DNA of 64,000 nt from Manduca sexta. Taxonomy: Eukaryota; Arthropoda; Insecta; Lepidoptera; Sphingidae. The stretch lies in NCBI RefSeq assembly GCF_014839805.1, contig NC_051115.1, positions 3,222,600-3,286,599 on the forward strand, in the 5' to 3' direction. A model generated the notes under the pieces. It did no database searches. It worked only from the letters and a program-made list of their open reading frames with translations, and was not told the origin of the DNA. Positions 21,664-32,977 of this stretch are shown here, piece by piece (the stretch's first letter is position 1; each line of letters begins with the position of its first letter). The translations under genes and the position numbers were made by a program.

Positions 21664-22124
21664 ATTATGTATAACTCCAGTTAATAATCTACCTACGAAC
21701 CCGAGCTAACGCAAGCTTAGTATAAAAATATCCAGGCGACACTGTCCATCGCACTAATTGACGTTGCGCAGACCCCCTCGGTAATTTTTCGACGCCAGAT
21801 GGCGCGGGCGGTTATGCGAATAGATTGTGTGTCTTTTTTAGAGTACAGTCAGCCTAGAAAGTCTTGAAAAACGTCTATATACGTTCTGTTATATTTATAC
21901 ATGTTTTTATTAGTGTGAAGTAAAGTAATAGGACTATTGACATTCAAAAACATCCTTATTTCATTAGGGGAGATGGTTGGAAGCTTGCACAAGCCTGGTA
22001 TCTAGTTCTACATTTAATTAAATCGGAACCCAAAAGACCGGACAGACTTCAAGACACTGTGAGCTCATTCTGAGTAGATCAGAGCGCCAACAACTAAAAT
22101 TTTAAAAGTTATATACTTGTGAAA
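21664..22124. other. unassigned interval with a promoter-like patch
   Basis: 21718-21760 reads AGTATAAAAATATCCAGG and is followed by a moderately GC-rich stretch, resembling a core promoter, but no open frame follows. It may be an LTR or TE promoter remnant. Confidence 0.3.
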
Positions 22125-22265
22125 CGTAGGTAGATATTGTAACTTTGACTTTGCGGATGATCAACACCTCAGTCCTTCATGACCATGAAGGCTGCAAAGT
22201 CTTCGAAACGTCGGGAGAAAAAGTAAAATATCTATTAAAACCGCGATAAAATCCGAAAAAAAAGT
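22125..22265. repeat. Q repeat
   Basis: GTAGATATTGTAACTTTGAC ... CTTCGAAACGTCGGGAG, as at 20085. Confidence 0.5.
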
Positions 22266-22364
22266 TTAATTTCAAACACTTATTTAAAAAATAATGTTGG
22301 ATACACAAGTGTTGGCGATTTGATGTTTTTAATTTGTTCAGCTACTTTTTTTTTTATTGTACGT

Positions 22365-22690
22365 ATAACTATACTATTATGTAAAATCACGCTATGACCA
22401 ATATGATATGAGCAAAATGAAAAATAAACAAAAATGGCGAAAAAATACTTATTTTGCGAGCTTCCACTGCGTGCGCTGAGTAAATGTTACGCAACAATTA
22501 TATGTGACGGAATTATTCTCTAAAAAAGTTCTAAAAAATATATTTTAAAACAAAGTCCCCCGCCGCATCTGTCTCTACGCGACAAACTCAAAAACTACCC
22601 ATAAGATTTCAATAATATTTGATATGGAGATAGATTGAGACCCTAGGAAGGCTAGGGTTATTTTTTTTCAGGGAAAATATATATCGGGTC
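22365..22690 (+). mobile_element. H2 Helitron-like element, partial
   Basis: AATCACGCTATGACC ... CCGTCGCATCTG-like block ... TGATATGGAGATAGATTGAG. Ends degraded. 22691-23014 shows nothing recognisable. Confidence 0.45.
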
Positions 22691-23014
22691 TATTATCAAT
22701 GTATTTTTTTTCACGCAAGCCAAGCTGAAATCAAAATTTAGTAACAGAATAGAAACAATAAAATTCTTTCAACCATTCAACAAGTCTTCAACAATAGTTA
22801 ATGAATACTAAATGAGCTTTGAATTAAAATCAAACAACGCAGGCCTGAGGGAATGCTCTGAGGGAATAACAAATTGATCCCGATATTATAAGGGGAACTG
22901 TAGAGTTATTTATTTATAGAACAATGACTAGGGCCGTCACACTGAATGGCGTAGAATTGTTGCAATAATTCGCCTGCAATTTACTATGATATACTCATAT
23001 TTATCTCCGAAGTG

Positions 23015-23250
23015 GTTGCCGTTCGCCTGATGGTAAGCGATACGATCCATAAACAGTAGATCCAACACCTTGACAAAGTATTGTTTGTTTCCACTGCACT
23101 CATTCTGAGACGTGAGATGTTAAATATGTCCAGTAGTTACACTGGCTACAATGTTCAAACTGGAACACAAGAGTGACTACGCACTGCTTGACAGAAATAG
23201 ACATTGCGGTATCTACCCAGGCGGACTCTCATCAGAGACTTACCACCAAT
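23015..23250 (-). repeat. S2 element, reverse
   Basis: GTTGCCGTTCGCCTGATGG to GAGACTTACCACC, with small internal deletions. Confidence 0.7.
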
Positions 23251-23311
23251 AAAAGTACAAAAGTAAAATAGAGAAACAAAAGCATCGATTTTGAACACTA
23301 ATATAGACTAT

Positions 23312-23689
23312 CAGTCTTACTTATAAACTTGTTTAAGGCGATACCTCAAGGTCCATTTTCATACATTTTGTTTCACCTTTAATCTGGGTAACTAAACAAG
23401 TATTGGCAAGTAAAGAATTTAAATTCACGTCTAGTTAGTGATTAGTTCTCGCAGTTGAAAGAAAAACGTAAAAATAATTAATAATCATGGATATTTCGGC
23501 CTTTAAAATTTAATATGACGAAATTTAAGAGGCGTTAAGAGGTGGTTAAGAATTGCTTAAATAGCTGTCAAAACATCACCGGTTCCTAGTTTAAACCATA
23601 TTAAGAGGCAAGATGGCGACTTGACTCACAGCTGATCGAGTAAATTTGCGTTTTAACATAGCTTTGTGCTTTTTTTACAAATAAGACTG
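23312..23689. mobile_element. M6 TIR element, long form
   Basis: Ends CAGTCTTACTTATAAACTTG and ...ACAAATAAGACTG. Shares AATTGCTTAAATAGCTGTCA and CAGCTGATCGAGTAAATTTG with the short copies at 26744 and 48923. Confidence 0.6.
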
Positions 23690-23726
23690 CTAGTGTTTTA
23701 GTTATTTGGCAGAAGTCAGAAGTTCT

Positions 23727-24019
23727 TCACTACATAGTATAAAACAAAGTCGCTTTCTCTGTCCCTACGTGTATTTAAATCTTTAAAACTACGCAACGGA
23801 TTTTGATGCGGTTTTTTTTAATAGATAGAGTGATTCAAGAGGAAGGTTTATATGTATAATAACATCCATTAAATAGTGGAGAAATACTGTTATTTTGTTA
23901 TGTTATACCCGTGCGAAGCCAGAGCGGGCCGCTATGTTTTTATATACAACGTTCACAGTTTTTCTGTAGTGTATTTAGTATCAGCATTGCACCCGTGCGA
24001 AGCCGGGGCGGGTCGCTAG
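23727..24019 (+). mobile_element. H5 Helitron-like element, complete
   Basis: Starts TCACTACATAGTATAAAAC and ends CGGGGCGGGTCGCTAG, with a CCCG/CGGG hairpin just before the CTAG. Non-autonomous. Confidence 0.55.
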
Positions 24020-24021
24020 TA

Positions 24022-24330
24022 GATTATCATATAGAGCGGACATTAGGAAGATTTTAATACAAAAATTTTACGTTCATGCGATGGTCACTCAATCTGCTGT
24101 GAAATAGCATAACACCAATGTAAAATACTTCATATTTTTCCATATCATGATTTGCATGTTTTAATTTGCATATATTCTGTTAATATGTTATTTGTATTAA
24201 TTTATAAGGACGCTGTCACATCTTATCACACGGTCATTTCAAATAAATCGACTTATTACCAATTAGTAATAACTTTTGTAACACAAAGGCTCTGAGTCCG
24301 ATTTATAACTACACTGTTTAATGTCTTTGG
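24022..24330 (-). repeat. K element, reverse
   Basis: From ATTATCATATAGAGCGGAC to AGTCCGATTTATAACTACAC, without the X block. Confidence 0.55.
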
Positions 24331-24569
24331 CAGACATTTTTATAAGACTGTATAAGTTATATAACCATCTGTGTAGTTATACGTATATGAAAGAACCATA
24401 CGTCATATTATCGAGATCCAACGTTAATTAAGAGAGGGTTCGAAATAGAAAAAAAATGTCACGAACGACGCTCAGTTCGGCGGCGCGTTCCGTACCTTTA
24501 TAGAAAGGTACGCTGTATGCAAGCAGCTAACGCCATCTTTGTTTTATATTTGCAGGCCAAAATGGCCTT

Positions 24570-24875
24570 AACGCACCTGATGTGTGCTCTAATAGAATAT
24601 TGACTGACAAGAGATGATTTTTAGAACATTTTAAGAGGAACAATTCCGTCATACACTATTGTTGTGTAACTTTAACCTTTAACACAACGCATGCAACGGG
24701 AGCTCTCAAGAGGAATAAATTTTCTCCATTTTTGCTTCATGTTTCACTGTGTCGCAGCGTGATGTTATATAGCCTATAGCCTTCCTTGATAAATGAGCTA
24801 TCCAACTCTAAAAGAGTTTTTTATTTCGAAGTAGTAGTTCCCGAGATAAGCGAGTTCAAACAAAAACTTTATATA
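24570..24875 (-). mobile_element. S3 scrap joined to an H2 Helitron-like element
   Basis: 24570-24616 is the start of S3 (CGCACCTGATG ... TTGACTGACAAGAG). From 24617 the sequence is H2 in reverse (TTAAGAGGAACAATTCCGTC ... CCCGAGATAAGCGAGTTC), ending near TTTATATAAGTAT. Confidence 0.55.
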
Positions 24876-24885
24876 AGTATAAATT

Positions 24886-25129
24886 CTGCCATGCTAAGCT
24901 CAAAAAAGGTATCTAAAAAAAATCTAAATCTTGATTTTTATGTCGTCAGATAGCTTAAAGAAATAACCAATGAACTTACCTAAATAACGATGTCTTGTTT
25001 AGAACTTGTTAAAAAACCTTAAAAGAGTTTCTCTATCCCAGTTTTACATACAAAACTATATTTACAAAACTTTGATTATCTCGAAATAATGTTTCCCTGA
25101 CATACCGCTTTTGCGCTTAGCACCGCAGT
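24886..25129. mobile_element. M5 TIR element
   Basis: Second copy of 19049-19296. Left end CTGCCATGCTAAGCTC, right end CGCTTAGCACCGCAG. Confidence 0.6.
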
Positions 25130-25159
25130 ATTAACGCTTTGTAGGACAAAAAATAATTA

Positions 25160-25416
25160 CCCCCTTGTTCATAGACTTTATTTATCTAAGCCCTATCTTT
25201 GCTGTGATAACAAGTCTGTTTCAGTGCTGACGGCATGACAGCCTTCGCAGTGCGTAGACATAGGGCCGTTGTGATTGGCTAATATTGAGATACAACTTGA
25301 ATCTAGTTGGCTGTCAGATAAACAAATGTAACAAACAGCAGGCAAATTAACAAAGCTAAGAAACAGATTTGTTATCACAATGCTCCTTAGATAAATAACG
25401 TCTATGAATAAGGGGG
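25160..25416. mobile_element. M3 foldback element
   Basis: Ends CCCCCTTGTTCATAGAC and CTATGAATAAGGGGG. The long inverted arms include TGTGATAACAAGTCTG. The 79-codon - strand frame lies within it and is not a gene. Confidence 0.65.
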
Positions 25417-25799
25417 TAGGTACTCTCTGCATGCCGCGAATCTTGCCGGGTCGCTAGTAATTCAAAATGGTTCTAATCCCGCGGAACCCTAACGTCTATA
25501 TCGGCTGGTCATCCGAATCGCTGACCGAACCTCCCTGTGGTTTTTTTCGCCCCCCCGATTGAGCGTGCAGAATTTTATTGTAAAATAACGTTTTCAATAT
25601 TTCACGGCAAGCATTTGCACGTGATTTAACCGACTGTAAAGAATGTGGTATTGTAGAAAATTGTTAGGTGATAATATTTTTTCCTAGATTGGTATTAGTG
25701 GATTGTAAGGTGATAATATTTTTTTCTCGATTGATCTTAGAGGCATTGCATTACTGTGTTGATAGGATTTCGCGTTAGATTTTCGGTTATATTGGGTTT
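25417..25799. other. unassigned interval
   Basis: Contains two adjacent AGGTGATAATATTTTTT motifs (about 25666 and 25707) in a short imperfect tandem. No gene seen. Confidence 0.35.
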
Positions 25800-25935
25800 T
25801 ATACTTATCAGCTCGGAGTCTGGAATTTGTGGGCGATATGGTGATCGCCATCACGTCATGGGACGGATCATACAGCTAAAAGTGAGTGCTTTAGTTACAC
25901 CTCTACCTTCCCCTTAGGGGATAAATGGAGTGTTT
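25800..25935 (+). mobile_element. S5 SINE body/tail fragment
   Basis: CAGCTCGGAGTCTGGAATTTG ... ACGTCATGGGACGG ... CTTCCCCTTAGGGGATAAAT; the head is absent. Confidence 0.6.
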
Positions 25936-26039
25936 TGTCCTAGATTGATTGACTTAAAGTAGTAATGAAACAGCATATTATTTTGTTTATATCTCACTAT
26001 ACTATCTGCAGCTTTTTTTAATTGCTGTTTGTATAACGA

Positions 26040-26375
26040 CACAGTAGTAGAGGTCCGTGCAACAGTGGGACAGTATTATAAAGATCTGATATTATCTATA
26101 TATATAAAAATGAATCCCTATTTCCCTTGGTCACGCCATAACGCGTGAACGGCTGGACCGATTTCATTATTTTGTTTTGTTGTTGTGTTTGTTATTGTCA
26201 GGAGAAGGTTCTTATGAAAGAAAAAATTCAAAAATTGCACAGAAAATAAGAAAATTTAAGAAAACTTAACGAAAATTAATTTTATATAACTGTCAGTTGT
26301 TTGAAATAACTGTCAGCGATTGACAGAATGCGCGTGCATACATAGTTAAGACGGGACGTCTGTCGGGTCAGCTAA
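26040..26375 (+). mobile_element. S1 tail scrap followed by an H1 Helitron-like element
   Basis: 26040-26096 is an S1 tail (GTAGAGGTCCGTGCAACAG ... CTGATATT). H1 runs 26097-26375 in forward orientation from TCTATATATATAAAAATG to GGTCAGCTAA (a CTRR end). Confidence 0.65.
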
Positions 26376-26743
26376 AATAAAAATGGAACGCAACACTTAG
26401 GTGGTAAAAGAACAGCTCGTCAATAAATATAATTTATCATATGTAGTCACTGCCGTACAAAAATGTCTGCCACACAAGGGTCAAAATGTCCAATGATAAA
26501 TTCTCCACATTCCAGAAGTGTTAATAACCGCCCTCGGAAATTAAGAGCGCAAAGGATTTTTCCCTGCAATTATTTGAAGGGTTAACGTGGGGTGGATCGG
26601 ACCGGAATCGTTTTTTAACCCTAAAATACACGTTCTAACCCCTTTGTAATAGAGTTTTCGGTATGTGTTGATTATCGCTTTGATAAATGTATGCGTAAAG
26701 ATATTGTGCCAATCCACGCTAAGCTAGCGTGAAGATATACTTA
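26376..26743. other. unassigned interval
   Basis: No gene, RNA or matched repeat recognised in about 370 bases. Confidence 0.4.
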
Positions 26744-26922
26744 CAGTCTTACTTGTATAACTATCTCAAAGCTTAGTTAAAACACAGATTTACTCGATCA
26801 GCTGTAAGTCAAGCTACCATTTTGCCTCTTAATAAGGTTTAAACTAGGAACCGGTGATGTTTTGACAGCTATTTAAGCAATTCTGAATCACCTCTTAACG
26901 CTAGAACAAGTTTATAAGTAAG
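26744..26922. mobile_element. M6 TIR element, short form
   Basis: CAGTCTTACTTGTATAAC at the left and TTTATAAGTAAGAG at the right; core AGCTGTAAGTCAAGC and CCGGTGATGTTTTGACAGC. Inverted relative to 23312. Confidence 0.55.
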
Positions 26923-26989
26923 AGTAATAAGGTCGAAATTTCCTTTCTGTATTAGACGAGGTATGTGCCCAGTAGTGAGACAGTAAGTA

Positions 26990-27300
26990 TAATTATAATA
27001 GGCTAGTATAATTAAAATATGTTAAATAGTGTGTACTTATTACTAAAGAATAAAATGAAACGTTTTTTTCATTTACAGTTGGAATATAATTTATACATCG
27101 TCTAAAAACACAGGAAGGCATTTAATTTATAAAAATACAAAAGTTAGTAAGCCGACTAGCCGCGACAGGGGTTGGAGGTTGACTAAGTGAATGTCGGGCA
27201 AATACCTTGCTTTCGTCTTGCCAGTATAGAGCGCGGGCAACGTATCCATGTAATAAAAACATCTTAGGCTAGAACAGTTCCTTTTGATGTTCGAAACCTT
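26990..27300 (-). mobile_element. P-element-like fragment with start of a THAP domain
   Basis: On the - strand an ATG at 27121-27119 opens a frame beginning MPSCVF, with Cys-x4-Cys, matching the N-terminal signature of THAP zinc fingers. The same start occurs at 40719. Upstream non-coding sequence (ATTCACTTAGTCAACCTCC, TTGCCCGACATTC region) is shared by both copies. The second C/H pair is missing, so this is a fragment. Confidence 0.5.
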
Positions 27301-27520
27301 GAAAACAATAGCGTTACGCTCTGTATATTCATAGATATCCGCCATCACAGATGACGTATTCAATGTGATTACTTCGGATTATAAGAATTAACACATAATC
27401 TCGTAATTACGAGGACGGAAGCACGCAACGTTATCCAAAATTTTGAATTATGCGTACTTTTTAGCTGTTGTAATGTTTGTACAGTTTACAAATTTATTTA
27501 TTTAATATTTATTGTTTTGA

Positions 27521-28092
27521 ATGACGAGACGAGCTTGCCGTTCGCCTGATGGTAAGCGATACGATCCATAAACAGTAGAAACACCATCCAACACCTTGAA
27601 ATAGAAAGTATTGTTGGTATTCCATTGCGCTCGCCATCCAGAGACGTGAGATGTTAAGTCTTATGTTCAGTAGTTACACTGGCTACAATGTCCTTCAAAC
27701 CGGAACACAACAGCGACTACACACTGCTGCTTGGCGGCAGAAATAGACATTGCGGTGGTACCTACCCAGGCGGACTCTCCCATATGAGAGACCTACCACC
27801 AGTAATATTTAGTGAAAGTTTATAGCACTTGGCCAAAACACTTAGACTCACTTGGATAGGTATCACCGCAATGTCTAGTTGTGCCATCAAGCAGCAATGT
27901 GTAGTCACTGTTGTTCCGGTTTGAAGGACATTGTAGCCAGTGTAACTACTAGACATGATAATTAACATCTTATGTCTCTGGATGGCGACGGTAATAAATA
28001 CCAAACAATACTTTGTAATTCAAGATGTTTCTATTGTTTATGGGCGGTCGTATCGCCTACCATCAGGCGAACAAGCTCCTCTCGTCATCTAA
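27521..28092. repeat. back-to-back inverted pair of S2 elements
   Basis: 27521-27800 is reverse S2 and 27850-28092 is forward S2. Their hairpin-like starts face each other across about 50 bases, giving inverted arms of roughly 240 bases. The outer ends are the CATTCAAA-type ends. Confidence 0.7.
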
Positions 28093-28366
28093 AATGAATC
28101 CCTATTTCCCTTGATCACGCCATCACGCGTGAACGGCTGGACCGATTTCACTATTTTTTTTTGTTGTGTTTTTTTATTATCAGGAGAATGTTCCTATGAA
28201 AGAAAAAAATCCAAATTTTGCGCGGAAAATTAGAAAATTTATGAAAACTGAACGAAAATGTTAATTTTATATAACTGTCAATTGTTTGAAATAACTGTCA
28301 GCGATAGACAGAATGCGCGCTGCAAATTCATAGTTAAGATGGGACAACGTCTGTCGGGTGAGCTAG
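28092..28366 (+). mobile_element. H1 Helitron-like element, start lost at S2 junction
   Basis: Begins at AAAATGAATCCCTATTTCCC directly after the S2 end and finishes GTCGGGTGAGCTAG. Confidence 0.6.
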
Positions 28367-28603
28367 TTTAATATAAAAATTGTTCTTTTAGATACACGTA
28401 TAGATCTTTCCTTAGTCGGTTAAATAACATTTCCCCCAAACCTTATAACGCAATAGTCAAAATATTAAAAGCATGCATGTGGTGTCTTCATACGTTCACA
28501 TATTGGATTCATTCGTGTTAGGGGAAAAATTTCATAACAGCGCCCAAAGTGAGAATTTATGACTCAACCGACTTCAAATAAGGAGGTTATGAATTCGTAA
28601 TCT

Positions 28604-28910
28604 TTGACTGCTTTGGTGGCATAGTTAGTATTACATGCGTGGTATAACTACTACTAACGGTGAAGGAAAACATCGTGAGGAAACCTGCATACCTGAGAAG
28701 TTCTTTATAGGAATTTTGAGGGTGTGTGAAGTCTCCCCGCAGTACAGCTTGGTGTACTAAGTCTATTCCCTCTCAGTAGTAGAGGAGGCCCGTGCCCAAC
28801 AGTGGGACAGTATGTAATACAGGGCTGATGATGGTTACTACTCTGAGGTAGTGGGTTCAAATTGGGCAAATTGGTATGAGCCAAGCCGGAGTATGCCCAG
28901 TAATAGCAAT
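28604..28910 (+). mobile_element. S5 SINE split by an S1 SINE
   Basis: 28604-28656 is the S5 head (GACTGCTTTGGTGGCATAG). 28657-28831 is a head-truncated forward S1 (AACGGTGAAGGAAAACATCG ... CAGGGCTGATGAT). 28832-28910 resumes S5 at CTCTGAGGTAGTGGGTTC. ACTACT/TTACTACT flanks both junctions. Confidence 0.6.
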
Positions 28911-28953
28911 CAGAATTATTATATCGGAATCTAAGTATTATATTGCTTACTAA

Positions 28954-29278
28954 CATTGACGTATATTCTATAGACACGAACGTCCATATAAACTATTTGT
29001 TCAAAATCTGATCCAAAAAAGCAACCAACGTCACTGTTATAACCTATTTATTCACTTGAACAACAAATAATTTTACTTATTTGACTAATATTTATATTCA
29101 AAACCAGGTTTACACTTTCGAGTTCTTATATCATAAGCGCCACACCGTACACAACCACAAGCTGTCAATATTGACCATAGTCAGTTTGAATGGATTGCAG
29201 TTCAATTCAGTTGAACACAGTGAATGTTCGGAACGCCAAATCTAGTACATAGTACATATACATCGATGCCTACCATGC
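28954..29278. mobile_element. M4 TIR element
   Basis: CATTGACGTATATTCTATAG at the left and GTACATATACATCGATG at the right form imperfect TIRs. Same element as 21366 and, inverted, 46089. Confidence 0.65.
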
Positions 29279-29449
29279 GAATAGTTCATATAACCAGATT
29301 CCTGTTGACTTCTCTTTATTTAGAATCTAATTATCATAACGATTTGCAGTCATTCATGCATTAGTACCTATATGTGTCGGTTACCTTTAAGAAAACTTAA
29401 TTTCGCCTCTGCTGTTTAAGAAGTGAAATAGCCTTACTGTAAAATATAC

Positions 29450-29610
29450 TTATCGATCTCTTCGGTCATGTCGCCTCACCGGACTATGAGGGACAGAGAG
29501 TACTTGTGTATTGCACACATTTGTACACTATAATATCTCCTGTCTAATCTCCGTTGAGACTGACTGCAGTGGCAAATATTCGGCTAGAGATTCATACTAA
29601 TATTGCTCAC
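29450..29610 (+). mobile_element. S4 SINE, body fragment
   Basis: GGTCATGTCGCCTCACCGG, GTACTTGTGTATTGCACAC and CTCCGTTGAGACTGACTGC. The tRNA-like head is missing. Confidence 0.6.
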
Positions 29611-29627
29611 CGGCTTCATTCGCTCAT

Positions 29628-29808
29628 AATAATAATAATATCAGCCCTGTATTATATACTTGTACACTACTGAGCACGGGCCTCCTCTACTACTGAGAGG
29701 GATTAGGCCTTAGTCTTAGGATTGGTAGACTTCACACACCTTCGAAATTCCTATAGAGAAATTCTCAGATGTGCAGGTTTCTTCACGATGTTTTCCTTCA
29801 ACGTTTCA
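29628..29808 (-). mobile_element. S1 SINE, head-truncated, reverse
   Basis: Tail to CTTCAACGTTT. 29809-30034 contains nothing recognisable. Confidence 0.7.
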
Positions 29809-30034
29809 CATTCGCTCATACAAATAAAAAAATATTAATTCAATGGCTGTACGGCAAAAGATCGCTCCCTGTGAATAGAGACATTTAAATAGAAAAACTG
29901 TTAAAACAAAGGCACGACGTAAAAATGTTAATTTCAAATACAAGGGGAATGCAGTCCTCTTAAATATACAAGATTGAATCATTCTTTTTGTGAGGGCGCG
30001 GAGGAATAGGGAAGATACGCCAGCTTGTCGGTGG

Positions 30035-30390
30035 AAGGATATATGTTATATCCGCCCGGATAGCCACCGTACACAAGGTGTTAAAACCCGCCATAGCAGC
30101 CCATGTAAGACGCGTTCCGGGATCAGCTTATGTATATCAAGTTCGAACAGGCATAGTTGCGTCGCCTGAGGGGTAATCATCCCTCGTCAGTCGACATTCT
30201 ATTGGACATTACTTTACTTACCTCCGAGCAGTGGGTATGCCATGATCGTATAAAAAAATGGTCACTAGTTATGCGATATCTTGGTATCTCATTGGCCGTC
30301 AAGTCGGGCAATTACCTTGCTTTCGTCTTGCCAGTATTGAGCTCGGACAACGTATCTATGTAATAAAAACATATTAGTTTAAAATGTTCA
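30035..30390 (-). repeat. S3 element then P-element-like fragment
   Basis: 30035-30230 is reverse S3 (ATATCCGCCCGGATAGCC ... CATTCTATTGGACATTAC). 30265-30390 matches the non-coding end of the THAP family (CTTGCTTTCGTCTTGCCAG, AACGTATCTATGTAATAAAA). Confidence 0.55.
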
Positions 30391-30393
30391 AAA

Positions 30394-30680
30394 CTAGCTG
30401 ATACGACTGACGTTACCCGCCCTTAACTATGAATTTGCGGCGCGCATTCGGTCAATCGCTGACAGTTATTTTAAACAACTGACTAATCTAAATTAAATAT
30501 TGTTCATTTTTTATTCTTTTTAGTATTCAACTTTCTTAATATTTTCGTTCATAAGAACCTTCTCCTGACAATAATTAACACAACAAAAAAAGAATTAGTG
30601 AAATTTTTCCATCCCATTAATTGATCACGCGTGATGCGATGACCAAGGGAAATAGAGATTCATTTTATATATAATATAGA
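30394..30680 (-). mobile_element. H1 Helitron-like element, diverged
   Basis: CTAGCTGATACGACTGACG at the left, ATAATATAGA at the right; more diverged in the middle than the other copies. Confidence 0.6.
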
Positions 30681-31129
30681 ATGAGGAAGGTGACGTGGTC
30701 AGTCGTGCAAAAAATAAATAAGAAAGAAAAGAGCGCGAAACAGAACCGGCTGGCCAGCGGACCACTGCGTCGGCGATACACTTTTGCTTAGGATCGGACG
30801 GACGTTCACAATCGTATTTCGCTAGCTATAATTTTATGTTCTTGCTCTTTTGCTTATTTGTTAATTTGATTAAAAATGTTGTCTTTTAGTTAAGGTTTTG
30901 TTCAAGTTCAAGTTTGTGTCAAATTAATAAATGTTAAAACCGCTAAATATAGATTGAAGTCGTATCCACACTATCGCTGTCACGTTTCTTTTGATTCGTA
31001 AAATTGAGCCCAGCGTAGCGTGTTATTTAATGTCGGCCCTACAACGCCGGAGCGGGCGGAGTCGCGCGGAAAAATTACTTCAAACGTCTCAAGCAATGAC
31101 TTAAAACAGATGTCGAATTCTGGTGGCAG
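30681..31129. other. unassigned, LTR- or promoter-like composition
   Basis: A GC-rich stretch (30740-30815), then AT-rich sequence with AATAAATG at about 30936, then another GC-rich stretch (31005-31075). Could be an LTR remnant, but I found no paired repeat or primer-binding site. Confidence 0.3.
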
Positions 31130-31640
31130 GTTCCTTGTATATCACCACGGTATCCCCTGCCTGTCGTAAGAGGCGACTAATAGGGGCCACGTCGGGTCGT
31201 CGGCGGGCAGCAGGGGACTGTCCGCCCTAGTGCATTTTTGTGCACTTTTGCACATGTTTCGGTTAACCCCCGGGATGGACGGCAGTGTGTAGTTGGCCTC
31301 ATGCTGCCGTAGACGCCGAGGGCGTCCTTCGGTGCGCGGGGGCTTCTGAGACCCCCCCCCCCCCAAAGGAGACGGGCCGCAAGGCGGCACCGCGTAAGGG
31401 CGGCTGCGGACGAAGACTTAGACATTTCCGTCATAGGAAGCCTGCAGTCGTCCCTAATGCGCCGAAGAGGACCACCGCGGAGTTTTAGTTGGTATGCCGT
31501 GCGTTGTATATAGGTTAGGGACTCGGGCTCGCCTGAAGGTCAACATCAAATCCGGGCGGCGCAACGCCGGGTCGTAAGGCACGGTGACCCCAACATAACC
31601 GCTCAGTCGCCCCCAAAGGCTAGGCGGTAGTCATAAGGGA
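31130..31640. repeat. GC-rich non-LTR-like fragment
   Basis: TATCCCCTGCCTGTCGTAAG recurs inverted at about 1695-1715. High GC and a C-homopolymer at about 31352-31365. Overlapping frames on both strands show no RT or EN motif, so I leave them uncalled. Confidence 0.45.
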
Positions 31641-31976
31641 CTTTCTTTGTCTCTCGTATGTGACAGATCGCTTGGGTAGGTACCACCGCAATGTCTATTT
31701 CTGTCAAGCAGTGTGTAGTCACTTAATACTGTGTAGTCACTTGTGTTCAGGTTTGAACATTGTAGCCAGTGTACTGGACATAATAATTAACATCTCATGT
31801 CTCAGGATGGCCAGCGCTGAATACCAAACAATACTTTGTAATTCATGGTGTATGTTTCTACTGTTTATGCATCGTTTCGCTTACCATCAGGTGTATGGCA
31901 AGCCCGTCTCATTCAAAGCAAAATAAAAATAAATTTATATGGACGTTCGCATCTATAGAATACACGTCAATGGATT
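31640..31976 (+). repeat. S2 element then M4 scrap
   Basis: 31640-31932 is S2 with a small internal duplication (GTGTAGTCACTTAATACT then GTGTAGTCACTTG). 31936-31976 is an M4 end (ATATGGACGTTCGCATCTAT). 31977-32346 shows nothing recognisable. Confidence 0.65.
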
Positions 31977-32346
31977 TACTTTAAAAAAATTGAATTGTTC
32001 ACAACGTGTATAGACGATTTTCGCTACTGTTTGTAATAATATAGATTGTTTATTTTTAATCCCGTTATCTAAGATCTTTTTATTCCGAAAAACAATGAAG
32101 TTAACACCATAGCTACAAATATACCGGAATTTTTACAAAGTACCATTATTAAACATAACGAACGATCCAAGTTTGATCACGCACCCCCTTTTGTTAAGTC
32201 GGTTAGCACAATACCCTTGAAGGCTATAAAAATCTTCCTTGTAATTAGAACTTGTTCCCGATTTTTTCCTAAACGATTATGATGGTGGTACAAGTTGTAA
32301 AAAATTAAACCGCTATCAAAAAAACTAAAAAATAATTTAATGTTAT

Positions 32347-32627
32347 ATAATATCAGCCCTATATTATATACTGTCCCACTGCTGGGTCTCCTCTACTGAG
32401 AGGGATTAGGCCTTAGTCCACCACGCTGTAGTGCGGGCAGACTTCACACACCCTCGAAATTCTTATAGAGAACTCAGGTATGCAGGTTTCCTCACGATGT
32501 TTTCCTTCACCGTTAAAGCAAGCGATAATGCACAAATACACACATAATTTTAGAAAAGTCAGAGGTGCCTTTGGGATTTGAACCTGCGGACATTCGTCTC
32601 GGCAGTCCGTTTCACAAGCAACTATAC
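32347..32627 (-). mobile_element. S1 SINE, near-complete, reverse
   Basis: Tail TATCAGCCCTATATTATATAC to GTCCGTTTCACAAGCAAC. Confidence 0.75.
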
Positions 32628-32649
32628 TATACAAAACAGATATTTGCCA

Positions 32650-32965
32650 ATGACCCTGTGGTCATTTTGACATTGCATTAATAAATGATTCCACATACTC
32701 GTGTTTATCTCTACTAACATTGTGTTAAAAATGATCCATGAATAACGAATATTTTCATAAAACAACTGCATTTGTTTTTACTATATTTTTTTCACTTTAT
32801 AGTTTAATGCAAATATGGCGTGTGCTTTCACCAAAACAGCTGCTTTAACTTTTCAATTTTTTTTATCATTTTGTAGTTTAGTATTGCGAATATGGCGCGT
32901 GCGTATTTCTGACTGCAAGTGATGTGATGCAACGAATTTTGTTAGAGTAATAGGCATTGAAATTA
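32650..32965 (+). mobile_element. M1 TIR element, 3'-truncated
   Basis: Left TIR (GGTCATTTTGACATTGCATT) with an internal repeat of the TTTGTAGTTTA...TGCGAATATGGCG block, ending where the LTR-like segment begins. Confidence 0.6.
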
Positions 32966-32977
32966 TTTTTATTGATA

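Noticed and set aside
21718..21830. TATA-like sequence suggesting a gene promoter
   Set aside because: No open frame or exon follows within 2 kb; recorded only as a promoter-like patch.
31142..31488. Overlapping ORFs on both strands with Pro/Gly/Arg-rich products
   Set aside because: GC-rich repeat fragment shared with 1690-1960; C-homopolymer and open frames on both strands reflect composition.
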